64,000 nucleotides of DNA from Longimicrobiaceae bacterium. GTDB taxonomy: Bacteria; Gemmatimonadota; Gemmatimonadetes; Longimicrobiales; Longimicrobiaceae. The notes under the pieces were generated by a model. It searched no databases, was not told the origin of the DNA, and saw only the letters and a program-made list of their open reading frames with translations. The stretch is taken from NCBI GenBank assembly GCA_036375715.1, contig DASVBS010000025.1, positions 36,054 to 100,053 on the forward strand, read 5' to 3'. This document shows, piece by piece, positions 9,391 to 17,930 of this stretch. The position numbers were made by a program, and so were the translations under genes. How positions within the stretch are numbered: position 1 is the first letter of the stretch; every line of letters starts with the position of its first letter.

Positions 9391-11066
9391 CCACCCATCA
9401 CGAACAGACCGGCCCGCAGGGCCCCGAGTTGCCGCCTACGCTGGCCAACGGCGCGGAGACCGACGCCTCGACTTCGGGCGACCTGGTAGGCCGCGTGCTC
9501 GCCGGCCGCTATCGCATCCTGCGAAAGCTCGGCGAAGGGGCCATGGGCGCCGTGTACCTGGGCGAGCACCTGAAGATTGGTCGAAAGGACGCGATCAAGG
9601 TCCTCCGCGATCAGCTCGCCAGCGACCCCGATGCGATCGCCCGCTTCGTCCGCGGGACCCGCAACGTGTCGATGATCCGGCACCCGAACATCTGCACGAT
9701 CTACGACTACAGCGACACGGCGGATGGTATCCAGTTCGTGGCGATGGAGTTCGTGCCGGGCGAGACGCTGCGCGACCTGCTGAACCGCGAGACGAGGCTG
9801 CCCGTCGATACCGCGGTAAAGATCGCCATCCAGGTGGCCGAGGCGCTCGACGCCGCTCACCAGGTGGGGATCGTCCACCGAGACCTCAAGCCCGCCAACA
9901 TCATGGTCGTGCAGGGGCGGCAGGGCCTGGAGGTCAAGGTGGTCGACTTCGACATCGCGAAGGGTTCGCAGGAGGGGGAGGGCGAAGAGGTCACGCGAAT
10001 GGGATTCGTGGTGGGCACGCCCGAGTACATGAGCCCCGAGCAACTCATCGGCGATCGTCTCGACGGACGGAGCGACGTCTACTCGCTGGCGCTGGTACTC
10101 TACCGCATGCTGACAGGCACGCTTCCGTTCGCCGCTCAGGACACGCAGGACCTGATGGTCAAGCGCCTGACCGAAGAGCCGATGAGCCTCGCCGGCGGCC
10201 TTCCCGGGGCGTCCTTTCCGCTCGCCCTCGAGATGGCGATTCGCCGCGCGCTGCAGCGGAAGCCGGAAGACCGCCAGCGAACGGCCGCCGAGTTCGCGCA
10301 GGAGGTCGCTGCCGCGGTTTCCCCGGTCGTCAGGGATCGGCGTTCGGCGCCGCGCGGCGACACAAGTGCCTCGACGCGCGAGACGGAGCGCTCACGCACC
10401 GATTCATCGGAGACTGACGGGCGGCGGCGCTTGGTCCTGCTGTGGGGCGGAGGGGCCACCGCGGCGGTGGCGCTGGTGGCCCTCGGCCTCTTCGCCTTCG
10501 GAGGGGAGGGAGGAGAGGGAGGCGAGGAGCTCGCGACTGACACGCCGTCTCCGCAGACGCCGATGGTCGAATACAGCGATCCGGTGTCGACAGCCGAGGA
10601 CGAAGCCTCCGGCAGTCCGGCCGAACCGGAAGCCGATACCGCCGCACTCGGCTCTGCTCCAAGTGCTCAAGGCACCCGGCAGACTACCTCCGTGGCGGCA
10701 GAGCCGGCGGGAAATCCACCGGAAGAGGCGAGGGCTGAGGGCGCGCCGGCGGAACCGTCGACCGCTGTATCTGCCTCGCCCTCGCAGGACGAGCTCCTCT
10801 CCATGCTGGAGCGAACGATGGACCCCGGCTCGAGCGGACCCGCGCTCCGGGAGATTCACCAGCGCGCGGCCGATGCCTGGAACGACCGGACGATCCCGAG
10901 TGAACATCGGGCGCTGGCGGCGTACGTCGCTAGCAACAGCCTGATCGCTCTGGGCGACACGACGCAGGCCGTGACCTGGCTGCAGCGCGCCGTCGATCTT
11001 CGCCCTGACTACGACCCGTACCGGACCGAGCTGAATCTCTACCAGCAGCTCCTCCGCGGATACTGA
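9387..11066 (+). CDS. Transmembrane Ser/Thr protein kinase (PknB/PpkA-like) with altered DFG
   Basis: 559 residues. The Hanks-type kinase domain spans about 40-310: glycine loop GEGAMG (49-54), ATP-binding Lys71 in AIK, catalytic HRDLKPAN (Asp166), and activation-segment end VGTPEYMSPEQ (209-219). Two positions are unusual. The DFG motif reads DFD (187-189), and the alpha-C Glu position appears to be Gly90 (FVRGTR). One transmembrane helix (349-371) puts an Ala/Glu/Pro-rich linker and a helical TPR-like tail (about 465-559) in the periplasm. By analogy to PpkA-Fha pairs it likely controls T6SS assembly through the FHA protein encoded next. Confidence 0.9.
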   Translation: MTTHHEQTGPQGPELPPTLANGAETDASTSGDLVGRVLAGRYRILRKLGEGAMGAVYLGEHLKIGRKDAIKVLRDQLASDPDAIARFVRGTRNVSMIRHPNICTIYDYSDTADGIQFVAMEFVPGETLRDLLNRETRLPVDTAVKIAIQVAEALDAAHQVGIVHRDLKPANIMVVQGRQGLEVKVVDFDIAKGSQEGEGEEVTRMGFVVGTPEYMSPEQLIGDRLDGRSDVYSLALVLYRMLTGTLPFAAQDTQDLMVKRLTEEPMSLAGGLPGASFPLALEMAIRRALQRKPEDRQRTAAEFAQEVAAAVSPVVRDRRSAPRGDTSASTRETERSRTDSSETDGRRRLVLLWGGGATAAVALVALGLFAFGGEGGEGGEELATDTPSPQTPMVEYSDPVSTAEDEASGSPAEPEADTAALGSAPSAQGTRQTTSVAAEPAGNPPEEARAEGAPAEPSTAVSASPSQDELLSMLERTMDPGSSGPALREIHQRAADAWNDRTIPSEHRALAAYVASNSLIALGDTTQAVTWLQRAVDLRPDYDPYRTELNLYQQLLRGY

Positions 11067-11108
11067 CCTCCACCGCCCCCATTTCCCGGCACGATTCGGA
11101 GACTCCCT

Positions 11109-12482
11109 TTGGACGCACAGCTCGGAATCCTCACGGGAGCGCGCGCGGGCGAGACGCTGAGCTTCTCGCAGCGAGCGATCTCCGTAGGACGGCACCCCGA
11201 GGTCGATCTTCGCTTCGACCCCGCTTCCGACCGGGCAGTGTCAGCTCGGCATGCATTGCTCTTCTACGAAGACGGCAACTGGTACATTCGCGACCTCGGC
11301 AGCCGGAACGGGACCTTCGTCAACGACCGGCCGGTGAGGGAGGATCTCCGTCTGAGGAACGGGGATCGGATCACCTTCGGCGTGCAGGGCCCCACGGTAC
11401 AGTTCGCCACCGATCGCGCCTCCTTGACCGGGTTCGCCGCGGCGAGTCCTGCGGCAAGGGACTCCCGCGGCCCCTCAACCGTGGAGCGTCTGCGAATCGA
11501 GCTGGTTCGCCGGACCCGCCGCTATCGCGCAGCGGCCATCGGGCTCGTGGTGGTGGCCGCCGGAGTCGTGGGAACGATTCTCTTCCTTGGCGATCGTCAG
11601 CGCGCCGCCTGGGATCGAGAGCGCACGGCGATGCGACTGCAGATCGACAGCCTGCACTCCGCGGGCAGCCGGGCGATCGAGAGTTTGGAGCAGCAGTTGA
11701 GCGCGCTCACCAGCTCCCTGCGCGCTTCGGAATTGCGCATCCAGGAGCTCCAGGAGGCGATCGCGGCCGCTGAGTCGCGCGGCAATATCGGCGAAGCCGA
11801 GGGGCTGCGGCGTGAGCTGCTCGCCGAGAGCACCGGATTGCGCAACCGGCAGGTCGCGGCGGGCCTCGACTTCGAGCTCATCCAGGATCGCAACCGGCAC
11901 GCGGTTGCTCGCATCTTCGTCGAGTACGAGAGCGGAGAGGTCGCAACTGCCACGGCCTTCGCCATCCGCCCGGACGCCACCCTGCTGACCAGCCGTCATG
12001 TCATGGTCGACGCCCAGGGTGTGCTGCGGCCGCGCCGCATCGCCGTCCAGTTCTCGGATTCCGAGCAGGTGTGGCCAGCCCGGCTGCTGGCCGTGTCCGA
12101 CGCGGATCTGGCCCTGGTCAAGGTGGACAACATTCTGGGGCGAGTCCCGGTCGTTCACGGTCTCAACCTGCGCGGCGATACGCTGCCACCCGGTAGCCCG
12201 GTGGCCATGATCGGATTCCCGCACGGAGGCGCCGTGGCGGATCCGGATCTCACGGTGGGCTACGCCCGACCTCTGCTCTCGGCCGGGGTGATACAGGAGA
12301 CCTCGCCGACCCGGTTCAGGGTGCAGGGCTACGGGGCCGTAGGGGCGAGTGGCAGTCCGGTGCTGGACGCCAACGGCGACGTGGTGGCGATCGTCTTTGG
12401 AGGGCGGGCCGAGCCCGATGGGCATTCTGTTTACGCCGTGCCGGCGGCGGCAGCAGAGCGCTTGCTCACAGAAGTGTTTTGA
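11109..12482 (+). CDS. FHA domain-transmembrane-trypsin-like protease fusion
   Basis: 457 residues, TTG start at 11109 with a GGAG about ten bases upstream; no ATG fits because the FHA domain begins at once. The FHA domain (about 1-100) has GRHPEVD, SARHALL and GSRNGTFVN, the phosphothreonine-binding signature. A transmembrane helix lies at 140-161, a coiled coil at about 165-250, and a trypsin-like (HtrA-type) protease domain at about 262-457. The putative triad is His297 (SRHV), Asp333 (DADLALVK) and Ser414 (GASGSP). The FHA domain would face the cytoplasm, where the upstream kinase acts, and the protease the periplasm. Protease activity is inferred only from motifs. Confidence 0.88.
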   Translation: MDAQLGILTGARAGETLSFSQRAISVGRHPEVDLRFDPASDRAVSARHALLFYEDGNWYIRDLGSRNGTFVNDRPVREDLRLRNGDRITFGVQGPTVQFATDRASLTGFAAASPAARDSRGPSTVERLRIELVRRTRRYRAAAIGLVVVAAGVVGTILFLGDRQRAAWDRERTAMRLQIDSLHSAGSRAIESLEQQLSALTSSLRASELRIQELQEAIAAAESRGNIGEAEGLRRELLAESTGLRNRQVAAGLDFELIQDRNRHAVARIFVEYESGEVATATAFAIRPDATLLTSRHVMVDAQGVLRPRRIAVQFSDSEQVWPARLLAVSDADLALVKVDNILGRVPVVHGLNLRGDTLPPGSPVAMIGFPHGGAVADPDLTVGYARPLLSAGVIQETSPTRFRVQGYGAVGASGSPVLDANGDVVAIVFGGRAEPDGHSVYAVPAAAAERLLTEVF

Positions 12483-12514
12483 TTTTTTTCGCCTGGCCGC
12501 AGGCGCAATCTACC

Positions 12515-13222
12515 TCAACTTCCAGTCAGCTGGCGAAGCGCCTCCCTCGCCTCGGTCATCTCGGGGAACCGCTCGGCAATCTGCCGATACAGCTCGATGG
12601 CCTGCTCCTGCCGGCCTCCGTCCTGGAAGACCTGCGCGCGGGAGAACATGGTCACCGCCTCGGGTGGGATCTCGCGCGAGCGGCGCTCCTGGACCAGGGC
12701 GACCTCGAGCGGAGGTAGGTCGATTCCTTCGGTGATCTCATTCGCGAAGTCGACCAGCATCTCGTAGAGATTCTCCTTCCGGTTCCGCAGCTCCACCGGC
12801 TGCATCACCTCCCCCGTCTCCACGTTGATGATCCGTCCGTCGAGCCGGAAATTCCCATACAGGTCCATGAAGACGCCGGTTACGGCATAGCGGGCGCCGA
12901 CCAGGCGACCGATGCGAGCCGCCGTGCCGGGGTCCACCTGCCCGGTGCGCACCAGCCCCTGCTCTTCGAGGATGGCTCTCAGCTGGCTCCGCTCCACCAC
13001 ACGCAGGTTTGTGTTCTGCGCCAGCTCCGTCAGCATCAGCTGCTGGATACCCACCTCGAGTGGCGCGAGGTCCTCCCGATCCGGACCGAATGATCCGCCA
13101 TTCGTAAACGGAAAGACCGCCACGCCGGGCCGCGTGTCCGTCGCTTGAGCGAACAGCTCCACGGTGGCCAGGGGCAACAGCAGAAGCGCAAGAACAACCC
13201 GACGAGTCCAGTTGCAATGCAT
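12515..13222 (-). CDS. CsgG/HfaB-like secreted protein with C-terminal TPR
   Basis: 235 residues. A signal peptide (VVLALLLLPLATVELFAQA) without a lipobox Cys precedes a CsgG-type alpha/beta domain (about 30-165). The domain shows VAVFPFTNGG near its start, LTELAQNTNLRVVERSQL in the middle and GRLVGARYAVTGVF later. This family covers curli-pore CsgG and many small periplasmic relatives; the absence of a lipidation site and of the long CsgG pore region argues against a curli channel. The C-terminus (about 185-235) is a single TPR-like helical hairpin. It is transcribed convergently with the FHA-protease gene, so a link to the T6SS is unproven. Confidence 0.8.
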   Translation of the reverse strand: MHCNWTRRVVLALLLLPLATVELFAQATDTRPGVAVFPFTNGGSFGPDREDLAPLEVGIQQLMLTELAQNTNLRVVERSQLRAILEEQGLVRTGQVDPGTAARIGRLVGARYAVTGVFMDLYGNFRLDGRIINVETGEVMQPVELRNRKENLYEMLVDFANEITEGIDLPPLEVALVQERRSREIPPEAVTMFSRAQVFQDGGRQEQAIELYRQIAERFPEMTEAREALRQLTGS

Positions 13223-13670
13223 GTGAGCCTCCCCTGAGGAAGTCGTAGCGGCCGATCAACCTTCCGTTCCGATGACGATCCTTCTTCTCCGATGGGCAGC
13301 GATCGCGTTCTCGCCCACTTCGCCTATCGGCCGCTCTGCGACGAAGGGATCACCACCGCAGCCGGGACCTGCCGATGGTATCGACATCTTGTCGGAGGAT
13401 CAGTGCGCGTAGGTCAGCACGAGCCACGAACGATGACGAGAGAGGAGACGATCGAGGTCCGGTCAGGAAAGGTCGCAGAGGTGACGTGTGCGGCCGTTGG
13501 GGTCGTTGATTCGGCTACAAAGACCGCTCCACAGACCGATACTAAGTCTCAGAACGGTCGGCAGGCAAAGTAATCTCGGCTCGTCCTTTGCGGTAGCATT
13601 TCGAGTCCCTACTCCTGCCCCCGACCCCCGATCTCGCCCGAAAAGGCCCCACCCCGTTCCACGATCGACA
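13223..13670. other. Divergent intergenic region, no gene recognised
   Basis: 448 bases between the CsgG-like gene (minus) and the barrel gene (plus). The short open frames here have unlikely composition and no family resemblance. It should contain both promoters; I see no repeat, RNA element or clear operator. Confidence 0.5.
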
Positions 13671-14957
13671 ATGTCGAGGAAGTCGAATCTGCCGACGCTC
13701 CTGCTCGCGCTGGCGACCATGACAATGGTTCCGGAGGTTGCGAGCTCGCAAGTGCCGCTCACGCCTCGCTCCCTGGGGATGGGAGGGGCGCTGGACGCGG
13801 CAGCCCGCGGTCATGAAGCCATCTTCCTGAACCCGGCAAACCTGGCCCTCCCTGACTCACCGGACTGGTCGGTGGCGCTGGCGGGAATCTCTGCTGCGGC
13901 CAAGCTCGAGGGAGTCGACCTCGACGAGGTGGTCGACCTGTTTGGTTACGAGGACCTATCCGACGCGGAGCGGGCTGATCTGCTCGCGGAGATCCCGGCA
14001 ACGGGCGTGCGGGGGAAGGTCGACGTCCGAGCTCCCGTGGCGGCAGTCCAGGTCGGGCCGTTCGGTCTGGGTGCCGCATTCGTGACGCTCGGCGATCACG
14101 GAATCTCCCGCGACATGGTCGAGCTCTTCCTCAACGGCTACGAAGAGGGGCGCACGAATTACTCCGTGGACACCACGCGCGGTCAACGTGTCTCTCTGTG
14201 GGATGTCGCCGTCGCCTACGGCGCCAACGCCGGGCCTGTGACTGTGGGTGTCACCGGGCATCTGCTGCTTGGAGGCGTGCTCGTGCGGACCTTCACGGCG
14301 GATCCACAGATCGACCTCGTCAGGAACGAAATCGACGTGGGCTATCGTGGGCTGCGCTCCACGGGCGGCTCGGGGATGGCGTTGGATTTCGGCGCTGCCT
14401 ACCAGCCGCTTCGCAGCGTGACGTTGAGCGCCGCCGTGACCGGAGCGTATTCGCGCCTCGACTGGTCCGACGACGTGCGCGTTCGTGAGTTGACTCTGAC
14501 CCGGGAGGACTTCGACAACCGGGAAGGGCTCTCCGACTTCATCGAGCGCTACGAGGAATCCGAGCGAGCCCTGCAGCCCGAAGACGAAGCGCTGCTCGGC
14601 GTAAGTGCGACGGAGTTTCTTCAGGCCGGATCGGAGCTGCCTACCCGGGCAACACTGGGCGTAGCCTGGCAGCCCACCCCTTCGACCGACTTCGTCGCCT
14701 CCTACTCGGACGACCTCACCGAGGGACGGCTGGGTGGCGACTGGACGCGACGCCTGGGCGTCGGCTTCGAACACCGGTTCTGGCTCGTGGCCCTGCGCGC
14801 AGGGGCGGCGACCGACGCGGACGAGGAGCGGATGCTGACCGGCGGACTCTCGGTCGGCCCGGTGAACCTGGGGATCGCGCGGCTCACCGGAGGAGGTGAC
14901 GCAGGCGATCACGTAGGCTGGGTCGGTGTCTTCGGCTTGAGCACGAGCGTGCACTGA
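13671..14957 (+). CDS. Outer-membrane beta-barrel protein (PorV/FadL-like)
   Basis: 428 residues from the ATG at 13671; the frame is open further upstream but only this start gives a signal peptide (LPTLLLALATMTMVPEVASSQ). The mature N-terminus, with LGMGGALDAAARGHEAIFLNPANLAL, is the conserved opening of PorV/UPF0164/FadL-like barrels, in which a plug segment precedes a 14-strand barrel. The remainder shows alternating beta strands typical of a transmembrane barrel. No substrate can be named. It stands alone between a divergent CsgG-like gene and a strong terminator. Confidence 0.8.
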   Translation: MSRKSNLPTLLLALATMTMVPEVASSQVPLTPRSLGMGGALDAAARGHEAIFLNPANLALPDSPDWSVALAGISAAAKLEGVDLDEVVDLFGYEDLSDAERADLLAEIPATGVRGKVDVRAPVAAVQVGPFGLGAAFVTLGDHGISRDMVELFLNGYEEGRTNYSVDTTRGQRVSLWDVAVAYGANAGPVTVGVTGHLLLGGVLVRTFTADPQIDLVRNEIDVGYRGLRSTGGSGMALDFGAAYQPLRSVTLSAAVTGAYSRLDWSDDVRVRELTLTREDFDNREGLSDFIERYEESERALQPEDEALLGVSATEFLQAGSELPTRATLGVAWQPTPSTDFVASYSDDLTEGRLGGDWTRRLGVGFEHRFWLVALRAGAATDADEERMLTGGLSVGPVNLGIARLTGGGDAGDHVGWVGVFGLSTSVH

Positions 14958-14967
14958 AGCCGGTCCA

Positions 14968-15019
14968 TAAGTGAGCACCGCCGCTCGCTGCTCCACGCAG
15001 CGAGCGGCGGCTCACTTAT
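14968..15019. terminator. Bidirectional intrinsic terminator hairpin
   Basis: A near-perfect inverted repeat with arms of about 23 bases, a two-base bulge and a five-base loop (TCCAC at 14992-14996) lies between convergent genes. The arms contain CGCCGCTCGCTGC and its complement. The outer stem is AT-rich (ATAAGTGAGC/GCTCACTTAT), so both strands end with weak pairs. It should stop transcripts from the barrel gene and from the LacI-type gene. Confidence 0.85.
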
Positions 15020-15036
15020 TCGGCTCAGCCGATCGC

Positions 15037-16161
15037 TCAACCGCCTCCCGCCATCCTCCGCCGACGCTTCGCCGCGGACCCGCCGCCGTTCACCAGCTCT
15101 ACGTCGATCTGCGGCTGCACCACCCGGTTGTCGAGGAGCGACCGCGTCGACCCCCGCACTACCAACTCGGCCTCGAACTGGATCTGTCTGGGCGGAATCA
15201 CCTGCTGCGCCTGAATATGCTCCAGCAGGATCTTCGCGGCCTGCTCGCCCATCTCGAACTTCGGAACGTGCACCGACGTGAGCGGGATCGAGAGGTAGTC
15301 CAGTATGGGCAGGTTGTCGTAGCCCACCACCGACACGTCCTCCGGTACCCGCAGCCCCAGCTCCGTGAGAGCGCGGCAGAGCCCCAGCGCCACCATGTCG
15401 TTGAAGCAGGTGACGGCAGTCGGCCGATCCGCGGCCGAACGCTCCCCGAAATACTGCAGGCCAACGCGGTAGCCGTCCTCGAGGTGCGCACCGGTCGGGA
15501 CAATGGCGTCGTCGGAAAAGGCGATGTGCGAGGCGCTGAACGCCCGGTAGAGACCGTCGATGCGCTCTTTGCCGTGCATCGAATAGGGCGGCCCCGCAAA
15601 ATGAACGATGCGCGTGTGTCCGAGCGAGATGAGGTGCTCCACCGCGCGCCCTGACGCCGCCACATTGTCCACGCCGATCAGGCTCGCGTTCAGCCCCCAG
15701 ATCGACTCCAACAGTATGAAGGGGAAGTTGCGCCGCTTCAGCTCGAAGAGCGGAGAGAGGTCGGTTTCTTTATTGAGAACGGGGTACAGGATCAGTCCGT
15801 CGACATTCATCTCCTGCAGGAGATCGAGCGCCCGGCGCTCCTCCTGGTAGTCCCCCTCCGAGCTCGCCACCAGCACCGTGTACTCGTGCTTCGACGCGTA
15901 GGCGCGGACGCCGGCCACGACCTCCGAGTAGAACGGGTTATCGATCTCCCGGATGAGCACGCCGATGCTACCGTTGCGTCGGGAGCGGGATCGCCCCGCG
16001 CGATCCGACGGCCGATAGTTGAGCTGGTTCATCACGGCGAGCACCCGCTGACGGGTGATGTCGCTCACCGAGTCACGCCCGTTCAGAACCGCCGAAACCG
16101 TTCCCTTCGAGACCCCGGCTTCCCGGGCCACGTCGTTGATCGTTGGTCGCTTCGCTACCAT
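15037..16161 (-). CDS. LacI-family transcriptional regulator
   Basis: 374 residues from the ATG at 16161; an in-frame ATG six codons upstream (16179) is the alternative. The N-terminal LacI helix-turn-helix (TINDVAREAGVSKGTVSAVLNG) and hinge helix are followed by a periplasmic-binding-protein-like sensor domain with typical LacI landmarks (IGVLIREIDNPFYSEVVAGV, VDGLILYP, TAVTCFNDMVALGL, VVGYDNLP). These regulators bind a sugar or related effector and release a palindromic operator. There is no sugar uptake or catabolic gene beside it, so the target is unclear. A basic C-terminal tail (KRRRR) is extra. A 16-base palindrome about 140 bases upstream is a candidate binding site. Confidence 0.93.
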   Translation of the reverse strand: MVAKRPTINDVAREAGVSKGTVSAVLNGRDSVSDITRQRVLAVMNQLNYRPSDRAGRSRSRRNGSIGVLIREIDNPFYSEVVAGVRAYASKHEYTVLVASSEGDYQEERRALDLLQEMNVDGLILYPVLNKETDLSPLFELKRRNFPFILLESIWGLNASLIGVDNVAASGRAVEHLISLGHTRIVHFAGPPYSMHGKERIDGLYRAFSASHIAFSDDAIVPTGAHLEDGYRVGLQYFGERSAADRPTAVTCFNDMVALGLCRALTELGLRVPEDVSVVGYDNLPILDYLSIPLTSVHVPKFEMGEQAAKILLEHIQAQQVIPPRQIQFEAELVVRGSTRSLLDNRVVQPQIDVELVNGGGSAAKRRRRMAGGG

Positions 16162-16887
16162 TCCAGCCCCCGGTCCCATGCTCCAGGACTGGACCTGGAG
16201 GCAGAGTAGTTGAGTGTCTCCGACATGGAGGAGTGAGGTCGTGCGAAGGTCGATCTGGTGGAAGCCTGATATTGCAGATTCTCGACGCGTGGTGCAAGCC
16301 GATCAAGTGATCGGATGACTGTCGGAAGACAAAGCCCCATCCCCGGTTGGAAGCACCGGCACCGGGATCCCCGTCGTGAGGAAGCCGGGCGAAGCGCTCG
16401 GTGAGGCTTCCCTCGCCGGGGAAGTGTCCCTCCCGCACAATCGCTGCTCTCTTCCGAGACCCGCGGACTTCTGCCAGGCGGGCCATCTGGACGATGATCT
16501 CGCTGGCTACCGCAACCTCCAGACCCGGAAGATCCGCACCGCAAATGACGAAGGAGACAGAGGCTACGATGGAGCGGAGGCGAGCCAGCTCCGAATCCTC
16601 ACGTGCACGGCCACCCCGTTACGGCTCGTGGAAGCGAGCGGGGGCTCGAAGGTGGGCAGAGACTGCGGAGGCGTTGCGGCCTCCTCACCGGCAATACTGC
16701 GTAGTCTCGCTGCCCTGTCAATCGTGGATTTTTGCGGACGAGAATCGCTCGAGCGAGGGCCGGCCGGAACGCCAATCGGCGAGGCGGGTATTTCGGCTCG
16801 AGTCTCACCTTTCGCACGACGCGCGCGCGCGGCAGATTTCCGTGCGCGCGTTTGCATGTTTACCGGCCCCACTCGACCGCGAGATCG
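16162..16887. other. Long intergenic region between lacI-type gene and lgt
   Basis: 726 bases. Overlapping frames on both strands read through it, but none gives a recognisable protein and the translations are Arg/Ser/Pro-rich in the manner of chance frames in GC-rich DNA. It contains the palindrome at 16299-16314. A decayed gene cannot be excluded. Confidence 0.5.
16299..16314. promoter_or_regulatory. Perfect 16-base palindrome, candidate LacI-family operator
   Basis: CCGATCAAGTGATCGG has perfect seven-base arms and a two-base centre. It lies about 140 bases upstream of the LacI-type gene start and about 570 upstream of lgt. Length and symmetry fit an operator for this family, although the centre is AG rather than the frequent CG. 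Confidence 0.4.
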
Positions 16888-17748
16888 ATGTATCCCGTCC
16901 TCTTCCGAATCGGCGACTTTGCCGTCACCTCGTTCGGGGTGATGATGGCACTCTCCTTCCTCGTCGGCGGCTGGATCCTGTCGAAGGAGCTGAAGCGGAA
17001 AGGGGAGAACCCGGATGTTGCCTGGGAGGTGGTGTGGTGGGCAGCGATCGGCGGAATCGTCGGCGCCCGCCTTTACTACCTGATCCTGACCTGGCCGCAT
17101 ACCATCGCCGATCCGTGGGGTGCGATCACCTCTCGCGGCGGACTGGTCTGGTACGGCGGGTTCATCGGTGCGGCGCTGCTGATCTACTGGCGGCTGAAAA
17201 AATCGGGGGTGGCGATCCCCCGCGTGGCCGACGCCGTGGCACCCGCGCTCGCCGTGGCGTACGCGATTGGACGGCTGGGATGCTTCCTCGTGGGAGACGA
17301 CTACGGGCGGCCGACGGATCTTCCCTGGGCGATCGCCTTCCCCAACGGAGCGCCGCCATCCACCGCCGAGAACCTGCGGGAGCAGTTTGGCATTCCCATC
17401 CCTCCAGGAGTACCGGGGGATACGGTGATGGCCGTGCATCCCACGCAGCTCTACGAGATCGCGATGTCGCTCCTGATCTTCGCGATCATCTGGCGGTTGC
17501 GCGAGCGCATCGCACCCGCGGGCGCCCTCTTCTGCATCTACGTGGCGCTGGCCGGCGTGGAGCGGTTTATCGTCGAGATCTTCCGGGCCAAGGACGATCG
17601 CTTCTTCGGCGCCTTCACGATGGCGCAGCTCATCAGCCTGGCGCTGGTCGCCGTGGGAATCGCCGGCGCCACCTACCTGCTCCGGCGCCGCAGCGACACC
17701 TCGCTAAGCGGCGCCGAAGCGCCGGAGCGGGCGCGTAGCCGCGGCTGA
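16888..17748 (+). CDS. lgt: Prolipoprotein diacylglyceryl transferase
   Basis: 286 residues from the ATG at 16888. Lgt moves diacylglycerol from phosphatidylglycerol to the lipobox Cys of prolipoproteins in the inner membrane. It has about seven transmembrane helices and the family motifs: GARLYYLI, the GGLVWYGGFIGA segment, the signature GRLGCFLVGDDYGRPT near residues 129-145, and HPTQLYE. Length and order are normal. The window encodes several lipoproteins that would depend on it (for example at 8791, 17931, 19772 and 38513). The N-terminal extension in the same frame upstream is not Lgt-like. Confidence 0.96.
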   Translation: MYPVLFRIGDFAVTSFGVMMALSFLVGGWILSKELKRKGENPDVAWEVVWWAAIGGIVGARLYYLILTWPHTIADPWGAITSRGGLVWYGGFIGAALLIYWRLKKSGVAIPRVADAVAPALAVAYAIGRLGCFLVGDDYGRPTDLPWAIAFPNGAPPSTAENLREQFGIPIPPGVPGDTVMAVHPTQLYEIAMSLLIFAIIWRLRERIAPAGALFCIYVALAGVERFIVEIFRAKDDRFFGAFTMAQLISLALVAVGIAGATYLLRRRSDTSLSGAEAPERARSRG

Positions 17749-17783
17749 CGAGGCTCGTTCTCCCACATCACCCCGGTCCTTAG

Positions 17784-17820
17784 CGCCCCGGTCTTCCGGC
17801 CGGGGCGGCTCTACATTTTT
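17784..17820 (+). terminator. Intrinsic terminator after lgt
   Basis: Stem GCCCCGG (17785-17791) pairs with CCGGGGC (17800-17806) around an eight-base loop and is followed by CTACATTTTT, a modest U-tract. It lies 36 bases beyond the lgt stop and before the next gene. Confidence 0.75.
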
Positions 17821-17930
17821 CCGACGTGGTCTTTCTGCCGACTGAACACCCGCCGATGCTTGCCAAAGGCTGAATCCTCGGCGCATCTTCCTGGCCTTCC
17901 CCGTTCCCGCATCCCCAACTCGAACGACTC

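Noticed and set aside
12483..12514. Hairpin CGCCTG/CAGGCG next to a T-run between the FHA-protease and CsgG-like genes
   Set aside because: The T-run lies before the stem on the plus strand and becomes an A-run after it on the minus strand, so it is not an intrinsic terminator for either gene.
16401..17738. 445-residue frame overlapping lgt
   Set aside because: Arg-rich translation with no family resemblance in the region where the other frame encodes a full Lgt.
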